Of a DNA stretch of 33,337 nt, positions 15,920-24,340 are shown in pieces; position 1 is the first letter of the stretch, and every line of letters starts with the position of its first letter. The notes beneath the pieces are model-generated. The model ran no database searches and was not told the origin of the DNA. It saw only the letters and a list, made by a program, of their open reading frames with translations. The DNA lies in the IMG/VR virus record IMGVR_UViG_3300006854_000039, positions 1 through 33,337 of that record, one strand, 5' to 3'. The stretch comes from a virus. Both the position numbers and the translations under genes were made by a program.

Positions 15920-18900
15920 TGGGCGCTCTTTTAGACCAACTCTCCGATACTTCTGATGAGCAGAAATCTCAAGGCCAACTCGGACAGCTTTTAAACCAAG
16001 ACGAATCTGAGCCGGCGCGCGCATCGATTCGACTCTCCAAAGACATCAAGCCGGATCAGGCTGCAAAAGTATTGGACCTCTCGGATCAGACCGGGTTTCC
16101 CACAGATTTTGTATCTCGGAACGTAGAATCACTTGAGCGCCAACGCACTCAGGAAGTCGTCACGCCAAAATTCACAGACGACCATCCGATCGTGTCATCA
16201 TGGCTGGGGCGGGATCCGCATCACGCAGCTTTGGCCCTTTCCGACATTCCTATTCTTGGCACGATGGAACGACAGTTTTCCTACCTCTCAAATCAGGCCG
16301 AGCGCGGCTTCTATGATCTTCATAATTCGTATCTAAAAATGAAGGAATATTCTGGCATAGCAACGCCAGATGATATCCGAGCTCGCCAACAGATCGAGAA
16401 GCGATTGCAGTTTGATTTGAACAAAGAAGCGCCGGGAACCATATCGAAGCTCTTTGGCAAGGCAGTTGAGACTGGACCCCAAATAGTTGGCATTACGGCC
16501 TTGTCGGCGCTTGGCGCGCAGATGAGTATTCCGGCCGGTCTTACGGCTGGTGTCAGTTTTGCGGCAATGGCTGCCGGCGACGCCTATACGGACTACCGGG
16601 ACCGCGGGATACCCGAAGGCGAGGCTAGAAACTGGGCAACGGCGGTTGGCGTTATCAATGGTGTTGCGGCTGGTTATGGCGCCAACGTTATTGAGAAGAT
16701 CCCTGGCTTGCGACTTTTGACAAAAGAATCGATCGCTTCCAATCCGGCCATGAGAACAGCACTTGCTAAATATATTGTCGGCATTGGCGAGTCCGGCATA
16801 ACCATGGGAAGTTTTAGTGGTATCCAGAGTCTTGTTCAAAATGGCCTTGGGAATGTCGCGCAGATACCCCCTGACGCATCACCCGCTGCGATTCTAGGCA
16901 CTATTTTCAGTAAAGAGAACATCCGGAAGGCCGCAGAGGCCGCGGGCGGCGGATTGGTCACAGGATTTATGGTCGGCGGCGGTTTGGGAGCCTGGGGCAT
17001 ATGGAAAGATTTCGGTCGTTCTAATGAAGCTTTGAACACGGAAAAAGCCTGGAATAACGTTGGAACTATTCTTCAAAACGCCAAAATACAAGAAATGGCG
17101 CCAGAGCAAGTTCAGAAATTGGTCAAGCAAATGACCAAGGATGGTCAGGTCTATGTCCCGCTCGAGCATTGGCAAACGTATTGGGAAGGCCAAAAGCTTG
17201 ATCCGCGCAAGGTTTTTGAGAGCTTGACCGGCAATACAGCGTCTTATGACGAGTCAATGCGTACTGGCGCCGATATCCAGGTTCCGATGTCAGATTACGC
17301 GAAAATTGCCGCATCGGAAGAACATTCAAAGCAATTTAACGAAGTGATTCGTAATTCTCCTGATGCCATGAATTCCAAAGAGGCAAAGGATTTTTTGGGC
17401 CAAAAGACCCCTGAACAAGAAGCTTCTGAAAAAATAGCTGGTGAAATCTCTCCGCAGGAAAATGTTCCACGCGGAACAATCCAAGAAGAAAATACCCAAA
17501 AGAACCAAGTTGAACAGCAGTTAGCAGCTACCGAATCGGAACTCGGTCACAAGCCACTTTTTGAAGATCTCAAATCTGTTGGCATGTCTGATGAGCAAGC
17601 GGCGCGTTATTCTCAAGCCATTGAAAAGGCCCGCGGCGCCGCCCAGGAGGATTTGACGCGCCGGATGACAGATATCGCTTTGCGAAAAAAGACAGCCGAA
17701 TATCGGGAAGAACGCCGGCAAGTAGAGCAAGAAGTTACTCAAGAAATTGATGGAAGAAAAGATCAAATCGCATTGACAGCATTGCAAAAAGGAGTTCTTC
17801 CTAACGATACCGAATTCCCAATAAAACTGTCGAAAGAAGCTATTAAGCGTGATTTTCCTGAAGTCGACACCTCTAAATTGCCGCGCGGCATATCTGTAGG
17901 AAAGCAAAGGGCGACTTCCGATGAGGTCATGTCATATGCGGAAGAATTGAGAAAAAGCGATATAACACGGCATGAATATGATATCCGTAGCTATGGCATT
18001 TTCCGCGAAGTCATTGGCAAGGGAATTTCTCTCCGGGGAAGCGAAGATTTAGCCAACGAATACAAAACGTTTGAGGCTTGGAAAAAGAATAAGTCTGGCC
18101 GGCCGCTCGATGAGGTGATTGATGAATTACGCGATCGCGGCGTTATTGGAGAAAACCAGGATCCAATCCAGGCGATTCGTGACATAAAAGCTCCTAAAAA
18201 GCCCGGAGCTGTTTCAAATTACCTTGAGCGCGCGCGTTATGATCTTGAGAAGGAGCGCGCTGATATGGAGGGCGCGCATCCGGATCAGGTAGCGCCATTG
18301 CTCGGTTATCAATCAGGGTCACATCTTTTACATGACTTAACAACTATGCCGAAGCGCGAGGAGTTGATCGCTAGCGAAATCGACAGGCGCATGGTTGAGC
18401 GCCGGCCGGACATAACTTCGGCTACAAATTTACCGGAAGAAACAATAAAAGCTCTTCACAATGAACACCGCGCAAAACTATTGCGCGCCGAGCTGGAACA
18501 TCTGGCTTCCCAAGATTTTGCTGTTACAAAAGGGCTTATTCGCGCGATTGCCCGCAGAGTGCCTTCAAATGAAGAGGTTCGCATGGAGGCCGATAGTTTA
18601 ATTGGCAACCGGACCTACAATGCTCTAAATCAAAATCTTTACTTGACGGCTGAGCGTATGGCTCGCAATGAGGCGGCAAACTTTTTCACCCAGGGAAATT
18701 TTGAGAAAGCTTTTGAGGCCAAGCAGAGAGAGCTTTTGAATTTTGAGATGTTTCGCGCTGCACAAAAGGCTAAAGAGACAATCGATAAAGGCTTGGATTT
18801 CCAACGCGCTTTCGATAAAAAATCTGTTCGTGATCGCTTGGCCCAGGCTTCTCGTGGTGGCGGAGAATGGCTGGATCAAATCGATGCGTTTCGAGAGCGT

Positions 18901-21261
18901 TTCGACTTCCGAAAATCTGTGAGTATGGAAGAGGCTATGAACCGAAAGAGCCTCCTCGAATTTATCGAACAACAAAAGCGAACTGGCAATCCGCTGGATC
19001 TACCGCAAGACATCTCTAACCCTGATTATCGACCATCGTGGAAAAGCATGACTGTCGACCAGCTTTACGATGTTTTTGGGACTCTTAAGCAGATGAAAAC
19101 CATGGCCTATAACGAGGGCCGGATGCTGGCCGATGAACGTCAGCGGTCATTTAATGAAGTGAAAGAAACGGTTTTTCAGGGATTAGAGAAGCATTTCGGT
19201 CCTCCGAAACCGCCAAAATGGGATTTCCACCCTGATTTTAAGGACTGGGGTGCAGATAAGATTTCCTGGTTCAATTCCTGGCGAACGCGGCCGGAGTTCT
19301 TTTTTCGCTGGATGGATGGCGGAGAGTATCACGGTCCCGTCTGGGAAACATTTATGAAGCCGATGAACGATGCGGAGAATTTCAAAACACAGCATCAGCG
19401 CGTCGCTGTTGAGAAACTCAACGAAATATTTAACGACTACTCCGTTCCTGAACGCGCGAAATTTTATTCGAAATTAGACTTCGTTCCTGAAATTCAAAAA
19501 TCCATGAACAAGATGGAAATGATGATGACCGTCTTGCATTGGGGCAATGACGGTAATCGTTCAGAATTGATGCGCGGTTATGGGTGGAATGAAGCCCAGG
19601 TCCGCGCAATCTGGAATCATCTCGACGCCAAGGATTTTAAGGCCATAAATAAAATTTGGGAATTGATTGAATCGTTCTGGCCACAAATCAAGCAACAGGA
19701 AATTGACCTCAAGGGCGTTGTGCCTGAGAAGGTCGATGCTTCTCCATTCAAAGTAACTGCTAGGGATGGCAAAGAAATCGCTATGGCCGGCGGGTATTTC
19801 CCATTGATCTATGACAGAAAAATTGGATGGAAGGCGGGTAATTTTAACGAATCAGAGGACGTGAACGCTCTGTTCGGAACAAATGCTGGCAGAGCAATGA
19901 CCAAGCATGGATGGACCAAAGAGCGTGTTGGCGGCGGAGGATTGCCGCCCTCTTTGCAGATGACGACTCTGATGAACCACGTCTCCGATGTGATCCATGA
20001 TCTCTCTTATAGAAAGCCCATTATCGATTTGTACAAGATGATTAACGATCCGGATGTCCGCGATCGTATAAGTTCCGCGGCTGGCAAAAATATGTATGAA
20101 CAGCTCAATCCATGGTTGAAACGTACAGCCGGCGATCGACCGTGGGCACCCATGGGTCCGCTTGAGGCTCTTTCAAAATTGCAACAAGGGATGACTATGG
20201 CGGAACTCGGCTTCAATTTTGCTGCCGCTTTAAACGACATCCCATCTTATATAACCGCTTCACGCTCTCTTGGTCCGAAATATGCTTTAAGCGGATTGCG
20301 CGACTCTGCAAATATTTTTAAAGCCTGGGAATTCGTCAAAGAGAATTCTGAATTTATGAGAGCGCGTCCGGATAATTTTGATCGCGACTGGAGGGCGACT
20401 GGCAGAAATCTGAATATTGCTGGCGTTGCTCCCGGTCCATTGAGCTATATCGAAACCATGAGCCCCATAAAGAGAGCCACTTTCAAGGCTGTTTCTCAGG
20501 CAACCGATCTTTGCGTGGCTATTCCAACGTGGCTTGGAGCTTATAGAAAAGCTTTGGAAGGCGATGTAAAAAATGTTCCGGAAAACAATCATCAAATGGC
20601 GGTGGAGTACGCTGATAATTTGGTTCGAGATATCAAAGGTTCCGGCGCTGCGAAAGACATGGCGGCGATACAGTCTGCTGGTGGTCAGCTCGGGCGTCTC
20701 TTTACGATGTTCTATAGTCAGGTAAACGTAATCGATAATCAGTTAATGATGGCTGGTCGTCAGGCCGCCATAGATAAAGATATTCCCAAGTTTGTCGCAA
20801 CAATGATGGCGGTTTGGTTTATTCCTGGTCCACTGGTTGAATCCATTATGGGCCACACTAAAAAAGAGGATGAGAGTACTCCGGAATGGCTGGCTAAGAC
20901 GGAATTGCTTTACCCATTGCGAATGGTTCCGGGCTTAAGAGAATTTGCAAATTATCTGGAAAATAAAAAAGCCGTTGAGATTACTCCAGTCAATAGGGCC
21001 GTGGAAACCATTTTTAAAACAGCCGGCAACATCCTTGGAAGCACCCCTGGAATTAAAGAACTTGTTGGAGAAAAAGAGGAATGGAAGGATAGCGATTACC
21101 GCGATGCTGTTATGGCGACAGGCTATCTGACTGGTTTACCAACAAGACAACCGCTTAAAACCATGTCTTACCTTCACGATTGGATGAATGGTGACGAGCA
21201 ACCCGATTCCCTTGGTGAAGGTATTTACCGCGCGATGGTAGGAAGGAAGCGTAGGGGTTGA
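15919..21261 (+). CDS. Giant internal virion (ejection) protein, T7 gp16 position
   Basis: At 1780 residues this is the largest gene in the window. It sits where T7-like phages encode gp16, the protein that enters the host envelope and drives DNA entry. Its start is a GTG overlapping the previous stop. The N-terminal 80 residues include AAKVLDLSDQTGFPTDFVSRN, a pattern common to such proteins. Small-residue hydrophobic segments lie at about 188-219, 239-258 and 342-360 and could enter membranes. The middle is charged helix. Near the C-terminus GQLGRLFTMFYSQVN and a hydrophobic MMAVWFIPGPLVESIMG recall large ejection proteins. I see no lytic transglycosylase motif, unlike T7 gp16 whose N-terminus has one. 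Confidence 0.78.
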   Translation: MGALLDQLSDTSDEQKSQGQLGQLLNQDESEPARASIRLSKDIKPDQAAKVLDLSDQTGFPTDFVSRNVESLERQRTQEVVTPKFTDDHPIVSSWLGRDPHHAALALSDIPILGTMERQFSYLSNQAERGFYDLHNSYLKMKEYSGIATPDDIRARQQIEKRLQFDLNKEAPGTISKLFGKAVETGPQIVGITALSALGAQMSIPAGLTAGVSFAAMAAGDAYTDYRDRGIPEGEARNWATAVGVINGVAAGYGANVIEKIPGLRLLTKESIASNPAMRTALAKYIVGIGESGITMGSFSGIQSLVQNGLGNVAQIPPDASPAAILGTIFSKENIRKAAEAAGGGLVTGFMVGGGLGAWGIWKDFGRSNEALNTEKAWNNVGTILQNAKIQEMAPEQVQKLVKQMTKDGQVYVPLEHWQTYWEGQKLDPRKVFESLTGNTASYDESMRTGADIQVPMSDYAKIAASEEHSKQFNEVIRNSPDAMNSKEAKDFLGQKTPEQEASEKIAGEISPQENVPRGTIQEENTQKNQVEQQLAATESELGHKPLFEDLKSVGMSDEQAARYSQAIEKARGAAQEDLTRRMTDIALRKKTAEYREERRQVEQEVTQEIDGRKDQIALTALQKGVLPNDTEFPIKLSKEAIKRDFPEVDTSKLPRGISVGKQRATSDEVMSYAEELRKSDITRHEYDIRSYGIFREVIGKGISLRGSEDLANEYKTFEAWKKNKSGRPLDEVIDELRDRGVIGENQDPIQAIRDIKAPKKPGAVSNYLERARYDLEKERADMEGAHPDQVAPLLGYQSGSHLLHDLTTMPKREELIASEIDRRMVERRPDITSATNLPEETIKALHNEHRAKLLRAELEHLASQDFAVTKGLIRAIARRVPSNEEVRMEADSLIGNRTYNALNQNLYLTAERMARNEAANFFTQGNFEKAFEAKQRELLNFEMFRAAQKAKETIDKGLDFQRAFDKKSVRDRLAQASRGGGEWLDQIDAFRERFDFRKSVSMEEAMNRKSLLEFIEQQKRTGNPLDLPQDISNPDYRPSWKSMTVDQLYDVFGTLKQMKTMAYNEGRMLADERQRSFNEVKETVFQGLEKHFGPPKPPKWDFHPDFKDWGADKISWFNSWRTRPEFFFRWMDGGEYHGPVWETFMKPMNDAENFKTQHQRVAVEKLNEIFNDYSVPERAKFYSKLDFVPEIQKSMNKMEMMMTVLHWGNDGNRSELMRGYGWNEAQVRAIWNHLDAKDFKAINKIWELIESFWPQIKQQEIDLKGVVPEKVDASPFKVTARDGKEIAMAGGYFPLIYDRKIGWKAGNFNESEDVNALFGTNAGRAMTKHGWTKERVGGGGLPPSLQMTTLMNHVSDVIHDLSYRKPIIDLYKMINDPDVRDRISSAAGKNMYEQLNPWLKRTAGDRPWAPMGPLEALSKLQQGMTMAELGFNFAAALNDIPSYITASRSLGPKYALSGLRDSANIFKAWEFVKENSEFMRARPDNFDRDWRATGRNLNIAGVAPGPLSYIETMSPIKRATFKAVSQATDLCVAIPTWLGAYRKALEGDVKNVPENNHQMAVEYADNLVRDIKGSGAAKDMAAIQSAGGQLGRLFTMFYSQVNVIDNQLMMAGRQAAIDKDIPKFVATMMAVWFIPGPLVESIMGHTKKEDESTPEWLAKTELLYPLRMVPGLREFANYLENKKAVEITPVNRAVETIFKTAGNILGSTPGIKELVGEKEEWKDSDYRDAVMATGYLTGLPTRQPLKTMSYLHDWMNGDEQPDSLGEGIYRAMVGRKRRG

Positions 21262-21286
21262 AAAAAGTACGAATTAACGATATCCT
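21258..21286 (+). promoter_or_regulatory. Sigma70-like promoter candidate before the fibre module
   Basis: TTGAAA at 21258-21263 and TATCCT at 21281-21286 are separated by exactly 17 bases, matching five of six and four of six consensus positions. It overlaps the stop of the giant ejection gene and points to the fibre genes. A transcript from here would carry the 21313-21342 hairpin in its leader. Host promoter preferences are unknown, so this is only a candidate. Confidence 0.35.
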
Positions 21287-21312
21287 AGTTGAAATAAGCC
21301 GTCAGTCATGGG

Positions 21313-21342
21313 CCGTGCAGGGCTTCTTCTGCGCGGTTTTTT
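21313..21342 (+). terminator. Intrinsic terminator between ejection and fibre genes
   Basis: CCGTGCAG at 21313-21320 pairs with CTGCGCGG at 21329-21336 (one G-T pair, eight-base loop), followed by six T at 21337-21342 and then ATTT. This is a textbook intrinsic terminator. It ends five bases before ATG 21347 of the fibre adaptor, so it could also hide or weaken that gene's translation start. Confidence 0.75.
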
Positions 21343-21346
21343 ATTT

Positions 21347-21841
21347 ATGACTCTCGCCGTCGCCACTCCGGTCGTCAGTTATGTCGGGACTGGGACATCC
21401 AATGCCTTCCCATTCTCTTTTCCGGTTTTTTCTTCCAGCCATCTTGTAGTCTCAATTCGATCCGCTGATTTATCGACAAACTATGTCCTCACTCTAAACA
21501 CAGATTTTACGGTTTCGGGTTTGTCGCCAAACGGAAGCCCAGCACTTCCCGGTACGATCACTCTTGTCAACAGTGGTCAAGCATGGCTTAGTGGAGGATT
21601 CCTTATAACTGGATACACCATTACCATTCAGCGCCTTGTGCCGCTTTCGCAAAATTTATCAGTACGGAATCAGGGAAGTTTTTATCCCGCAAATCTGGAA
21701 GATGCCTATGACTACATCACCATGATTTTGCAGCAACTAAATGTTCCAAATCAAAATCCTGTCTATACCGACATTGTTACTGGCGCCACTTATCAAATAG
21801 TTTTTGTTGATGGCGTTTTATCTAGCCAAAGGCTTACATGA
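21347..21841 (+). CDS. Tail fibre adaptor, T7 gp17 N-terminal-like, cytoplasmic
   Basis: A 164-residue protein that resembles only the virion-binding domain of T7-type tail fibres: VSYVGTGTSNAFPFSFPVF at about 10-28 and then DFTVSGLSP, followed by ITIQRLVPLSQ and a helix with LEDAYDYITMILQQL. In T7 this domain is the first part of a 553-residue fibre; here the protein ends soon after it. It has no signal peptide. A longer frame from ATG 21308 would add 13 residues encoded by the terminator hairpin, so ATG 21347 is preferred, although neither start has a good ribosome site. The stop overlaps the ATG of the next gene (ATGA), so the distal fibre is probably the separate protein that follows. Confidence 0.8.
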   Translation: MTLAVATPVVSYVGTGTSNAFPFSFPVFSSSHLVVSIRSADLSTNYVLTLNTDFTVSGLSPNGSPALPGTITLVNSGQAWLSGGFLITGYTITIQRLVPLSQNLSVRNQGSFYPANLEDAYDYITMILQQLNVPNQNPVYTDIVTGATYQIVFVDGVLSSQRLT

Positions 21842-23655
21842 AGAAATTACTTTTTGCCATGGTCGCTCTCTTCGGATTGTCGGTGCGATCGGAAGCTTTC
21901 CCCATTGTCGGATATGTTCAAATTACCACTGGTGCTGTACAGTCTGGCGGGTTTAGCACTCAGACAGGAAAAGTCCAGAGCCTTACCGTTAGCGGTTTAT
22001 CGCCGAATCAATGTGTCCAGACAACGACTGGCGGCCTTCTGGCTACTACTGGCGCGCAATGCAGCGCTGGAGGAGGAGGGGGCGCTTCGAGCCTCAATAT
22101 TTCCAGCGGTTCCGCCTCTGTTCCTATAACGATTAGTTCTCCCACTGTAAAAGTAATTGTCGATTCCAATACTTTCGTCGGATCGCTTGTTAATGCCGCC
22201 ACGGTTTTTCTTACGCTGAATCCATCTAGCGCGACGCTGCAAGGCAACACATTTAATTCAAGCAATCAGTTAGTCAAGCTCGATTCTTCGAGCCGTCTGC
22301 CGGCGCCAAATGGAATCACTCTGGCTGCTGTTGCCGGTCTTTCCGCATCTACGTTTACTTTCACTGGAGATACAAATAGCTGGATGTTCGGGAAAAACGG
22401 ATCCATCTATGGCGGTCCAACAGCCGGTAATCAGACGGGCCAATTTCAAACTTGTTTTGGGAATAACGTTTGCGCCAATCCCGGTGTATCAAACATAGGA
22501 ATTGGTTTTTTTGCGCTGTCGAGCACTTCTGGTTCCAGTGGAAACGATATTGCAATCGGGGAACAAGCTTTAGGCCAATCGAGTCTTTCTGCTGGCGAAA
22601 ACATTGCCATAGGTCACAATGCTATGGCTAGCGGCATTGGGCCGAGCATGGCAAACAATGTTGCTATTGGTCAGGGCGCTCTCCGGCACTTAGCAAGTTA
22701 TGGAGAGTGCGTTGCTATCGGGCAAAATGCCTTAACTGCCAATACCAGCGGATTTGAGAACATTGCTATCGGCATCAATTCTCTGACAGCTAATACTACT
22801 GGCTGGAGGAATATAGCCGTTGGTAATTTTTCCTTAACCAATAACGTTTCGGGAATTTCTAATACAGCAGTTGGAGATCAGGCCGGTGGCAATGTTACAA
22901 ATGCCGCAACCATTCCTAATCCAGCATCTCAGACCATGACTTTTTTGGGCTCTCAGACCGGGGTCATTTCTTCGCAGACTGTATTGAATGATGGCATGGC
23001 ATTGGGAAATCTAGCGCGCGTGGGATGTTCTGATTGTGCTTCACTCGGAAACGCTACCCTTACAGGCAATTATCGAGTTGGTATAGGCACCACTACGCCG
23101 GCTGCAAATTTGACAGTTATAGGGAATAGCCAGCAGTTCACGATGGCTGTTGGAACTTCCACAAGTGGTCCTTTTCTTCTATCCGTTTCATCTTCTGGCC
23201 CGGTTGCCATAGCTGGTGCAACAACGATTCAGGGCGCTGTTCCTCTTTTATCGACATCTACGCTTCAATCTGGAACCACATTTTTTGTTTCCAGTGGTAC
23301 GGTTTCAGGATCATTTTTGGTGACAGGAAATTCTGTTCTTGGCGGAATTGTTGACACTGCTCACTTTAACACGCGCGGATCAGTTCCCAGTCTTTCTTCC
23401 TGTGGCGCTACTCCCGCAATAACTACTGGATCTACTGATGTCTCGGGGCAAATAACGGAAGGGACTGGTAGCCCAACTGGGTGTACGGTAACATTTGCGA
23501 GCGCCTGGACAAATGCTCCATTCTGCGTTGTTCAGACGACATCAACTGTTACCACGGCAACAGTTTCTTCGACTACGAACTCGCAATTTTCTATCACGAC
23601 ATCTGTGCCGATTCCATCGAACACGATCACGTATCATTGCATTGGAAGAGATTAG
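21838..23655 (+). CDS. Exported fibre protein with YadA-like head repeats
   Basis: A 605-residue protein with an apparent Sec signal peptide: MKK, hydrophobic core to residue 14, cleavage after SEA at 20. A Gly-rich linker lies at 76-84. Residues about 218-350 hold tandem units of the form NIAIGxxAL...NTxGxxN (for example ENIAIGHNAM, ECVAIGQNAL, FENIAIGINSL), like the left-handed beta-roll of trimeric adhesins. YRVGIGTTTPAANLTV at about 412-427 is a familiar fibre motif. The last 95 residues form a domain with four cysteines (SSCG, TGCTV, FCVV, YHCIG) that I recall from phage and bacterial surface proteins. Eleven cysteines in the mature part suit an oxidising compartment. It is coupled by ATGA to the adaptor. 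It is probably a distal fibre or adhesin. Confidence 0.8.
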   Translation: MKKLLFAMVALFGLSVRSEAFPIVGYVQITTGAVQSGGFSTQTGKVQSLTVSGLSPNQCVQTTTGGLLATTGAQCSAGGGGGASSLNISSGSASVPITISSPTVKVIVDSNTFVGSLVNAATVFLTLNPSSATLQGNTFNSSNQLVKLDSSSRLPAPNGITLAAVAGLSASTFTFTGDTNSWMFGKNGSIYGGPTAGNQTGQFQTCFGNNVCANPGVSNIGIGFFALSSTSGSSGNDIAIGEQALGQSSLSAGENIAIGHNAMASGIGPSMANNVAIGQGALRHLASYGECVAIGQNALTANTSGFENIAIGINSLTANTTGWRNIAVGNFSLTNNVSGISNTAVGDQAGGNVTNAATIPNPASQTMTFLGSQTGVISSQTVLNDGMALGNLARVGCSDCASLGNATLTGNYRVGIGTTTPAANLTVIGNSQQFTMAVGTSTSGPFLLSVSSSGPVAIAGATTIQGAVPLLSTSTLQSGTTFFVSSGTVSGSFLVTGNSVLGGIVDTAHFNTRGSVPSLSSCGATPAITTGSTDVSGQITEGTGSPTGCTVTFASAWTNAPFCVVQTTSTVTTATVSSTTNSQFSITTSVPIPSNTITYHCIGRD

Positions 23656-23663
23656 GAGGTAGC

Positions 23664-23786
23664 ATGAAAAAAATAGCGTTGCTGTCATTGGTTGTTTTTC
23701 TGGTTTCCGCGATGCAAGTCTTGGCCGCAAAAGATAAAGGCGAACAAGGGCATCCATCGAAACAAAAGACAAGCACATACGAATAA
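23664..23786 (+). CDS. Tiny secreted peptide, unknown function
   Basis: A 40-residue frame with a strong AGGAGGT site at 23654-23660 just before ATG 23664. Residues 1-21 form a clear signal peptide (MKK, then LLSLVVFLV, cleavage after VLA). The mature part would be only about 19 residues, very polar and basic (starts AKDKGEQ, ends TSTYE), with no cysteine. It lies between two other exported genes on the same strand. It could be a periplasmic cofactor of fibre assembly, a secreted signal or a plug. Nothing in the sequence fixes the role. The strong ribosome site argues that it is translated. Confidence 0.65.
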   Translation: MKKIALLSLVVFLVSAMQVLAAKDKGEQGHPSKQKTSTYE

Positions 23787-23789
23787 ATT

Positions 23790-23805
23790 TGGCGAGGACT
23801 CGCCA
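23790..23805 (+). promoter_or_regulatory. Compact hairpin upstream of a ribosome site
   Basis: TGGCGA at 23790-23795 and TCGCCA at 23800-23805 pair perfectly around a four-base GGAC loop, six bases before the AGGAG site (23811-23815) of the next exported gene. No T-run follows, so it is not a terminator. It may stabilise or regulate the message for the small exported proteins. Confidence 0.5.
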
Positions 23806-23821
23806 TAAAAAGGAGACTTAA

Positions 23822-24316
23822 ATGAAAAAGTGGTTCGCGCTGTTTGGTTTGCTGTTGGGATTGTCGTCTATGGTTTATGCCGGTACGCCCCAAGAAAACT
23901 TCTATGTTGGTCAGGCGCCGCTATCGAATACGAGCCTCTGGACAAGCACGGCTTCGACGAACGCAAGCTCCAACTTGACGCTGGCTGTTGCGCCCGCGGC
24001 TGGTGCTGGGGCTACTGCCAGTCAATGCCGCGTCTGTGCGACAAAGTTCATCATCCAGATTCCAACGACTACTGTTGTGAGCATTTTGGATGGTGGAACC
24101 ACCAACTACACAATCTTTGGTGTTGGGCTTGGAACGAGCAGTGTGAGCACGCTTGTTCTTCCAGAAGATCATCTCGGCCCGCTCTGTGCATCTACCGGAA
24201 ATACCATGAATATCAACTTGGTTAATACCGCCGGCCTATCAACCACTCCGCAAGCCTTTAACTTTGAAGGCTATACGACTTGTGGCGGTACAGCGAACAA
24301 GGGGCCGATGCAATAA
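23822..24316 (+). CDS. Small exported beta-rich protein with four cysteines
   Basis: A 164-residue protein with a signal peptide: MKKW, a core of FALFGLLLGL, cleavage after VYA at 20. The mature protein is rich in Thr, Ser, Gly and Ala, and has four cysteines, CRVC close together, then one in PLCAS and one in TTCGG, which could form two disulfides. It looks like an all-beta domain (FIIQIPTTTVVSILDGGTTNYTIF) similar in style to fibre tips or small coat-like domains. AGGAG lies at 23811-23815. It belongs to the run of six exported genes. No family is recognised with certainty. It may be a tip or decoration subunit of an exported fibre. Confidence 0.7.
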   Translation: MKKWFALFGLLLGLSSMVYAGTPQENFYVGQAPLSNTSLWTSTASTNASSNLTLAVAPAAGAGATASQCRVCATKFIIQIPTTTVVSILDGGTTNYTIFGVGLGTSSVSTLVLPEDHLGPLCASTGNTMNINLVNTAGLSTTPQAFNFEGYTTCGGTANKGPMQ

Positions 24317-24340
24317 ATAAACGATCCCTGGGAGAATAAA

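Noticed and set aside
21308-21346. N-terminal extension of the fibre adaptor from ATG 21308, which would add a short LLLRGFLF hydrophobic patch.
   Set aside because: The extra codons form the terminator hairpin and T-run, and the fibre-domain pattern begins after ATG 21347. The patch is also too short for a signal peptide.
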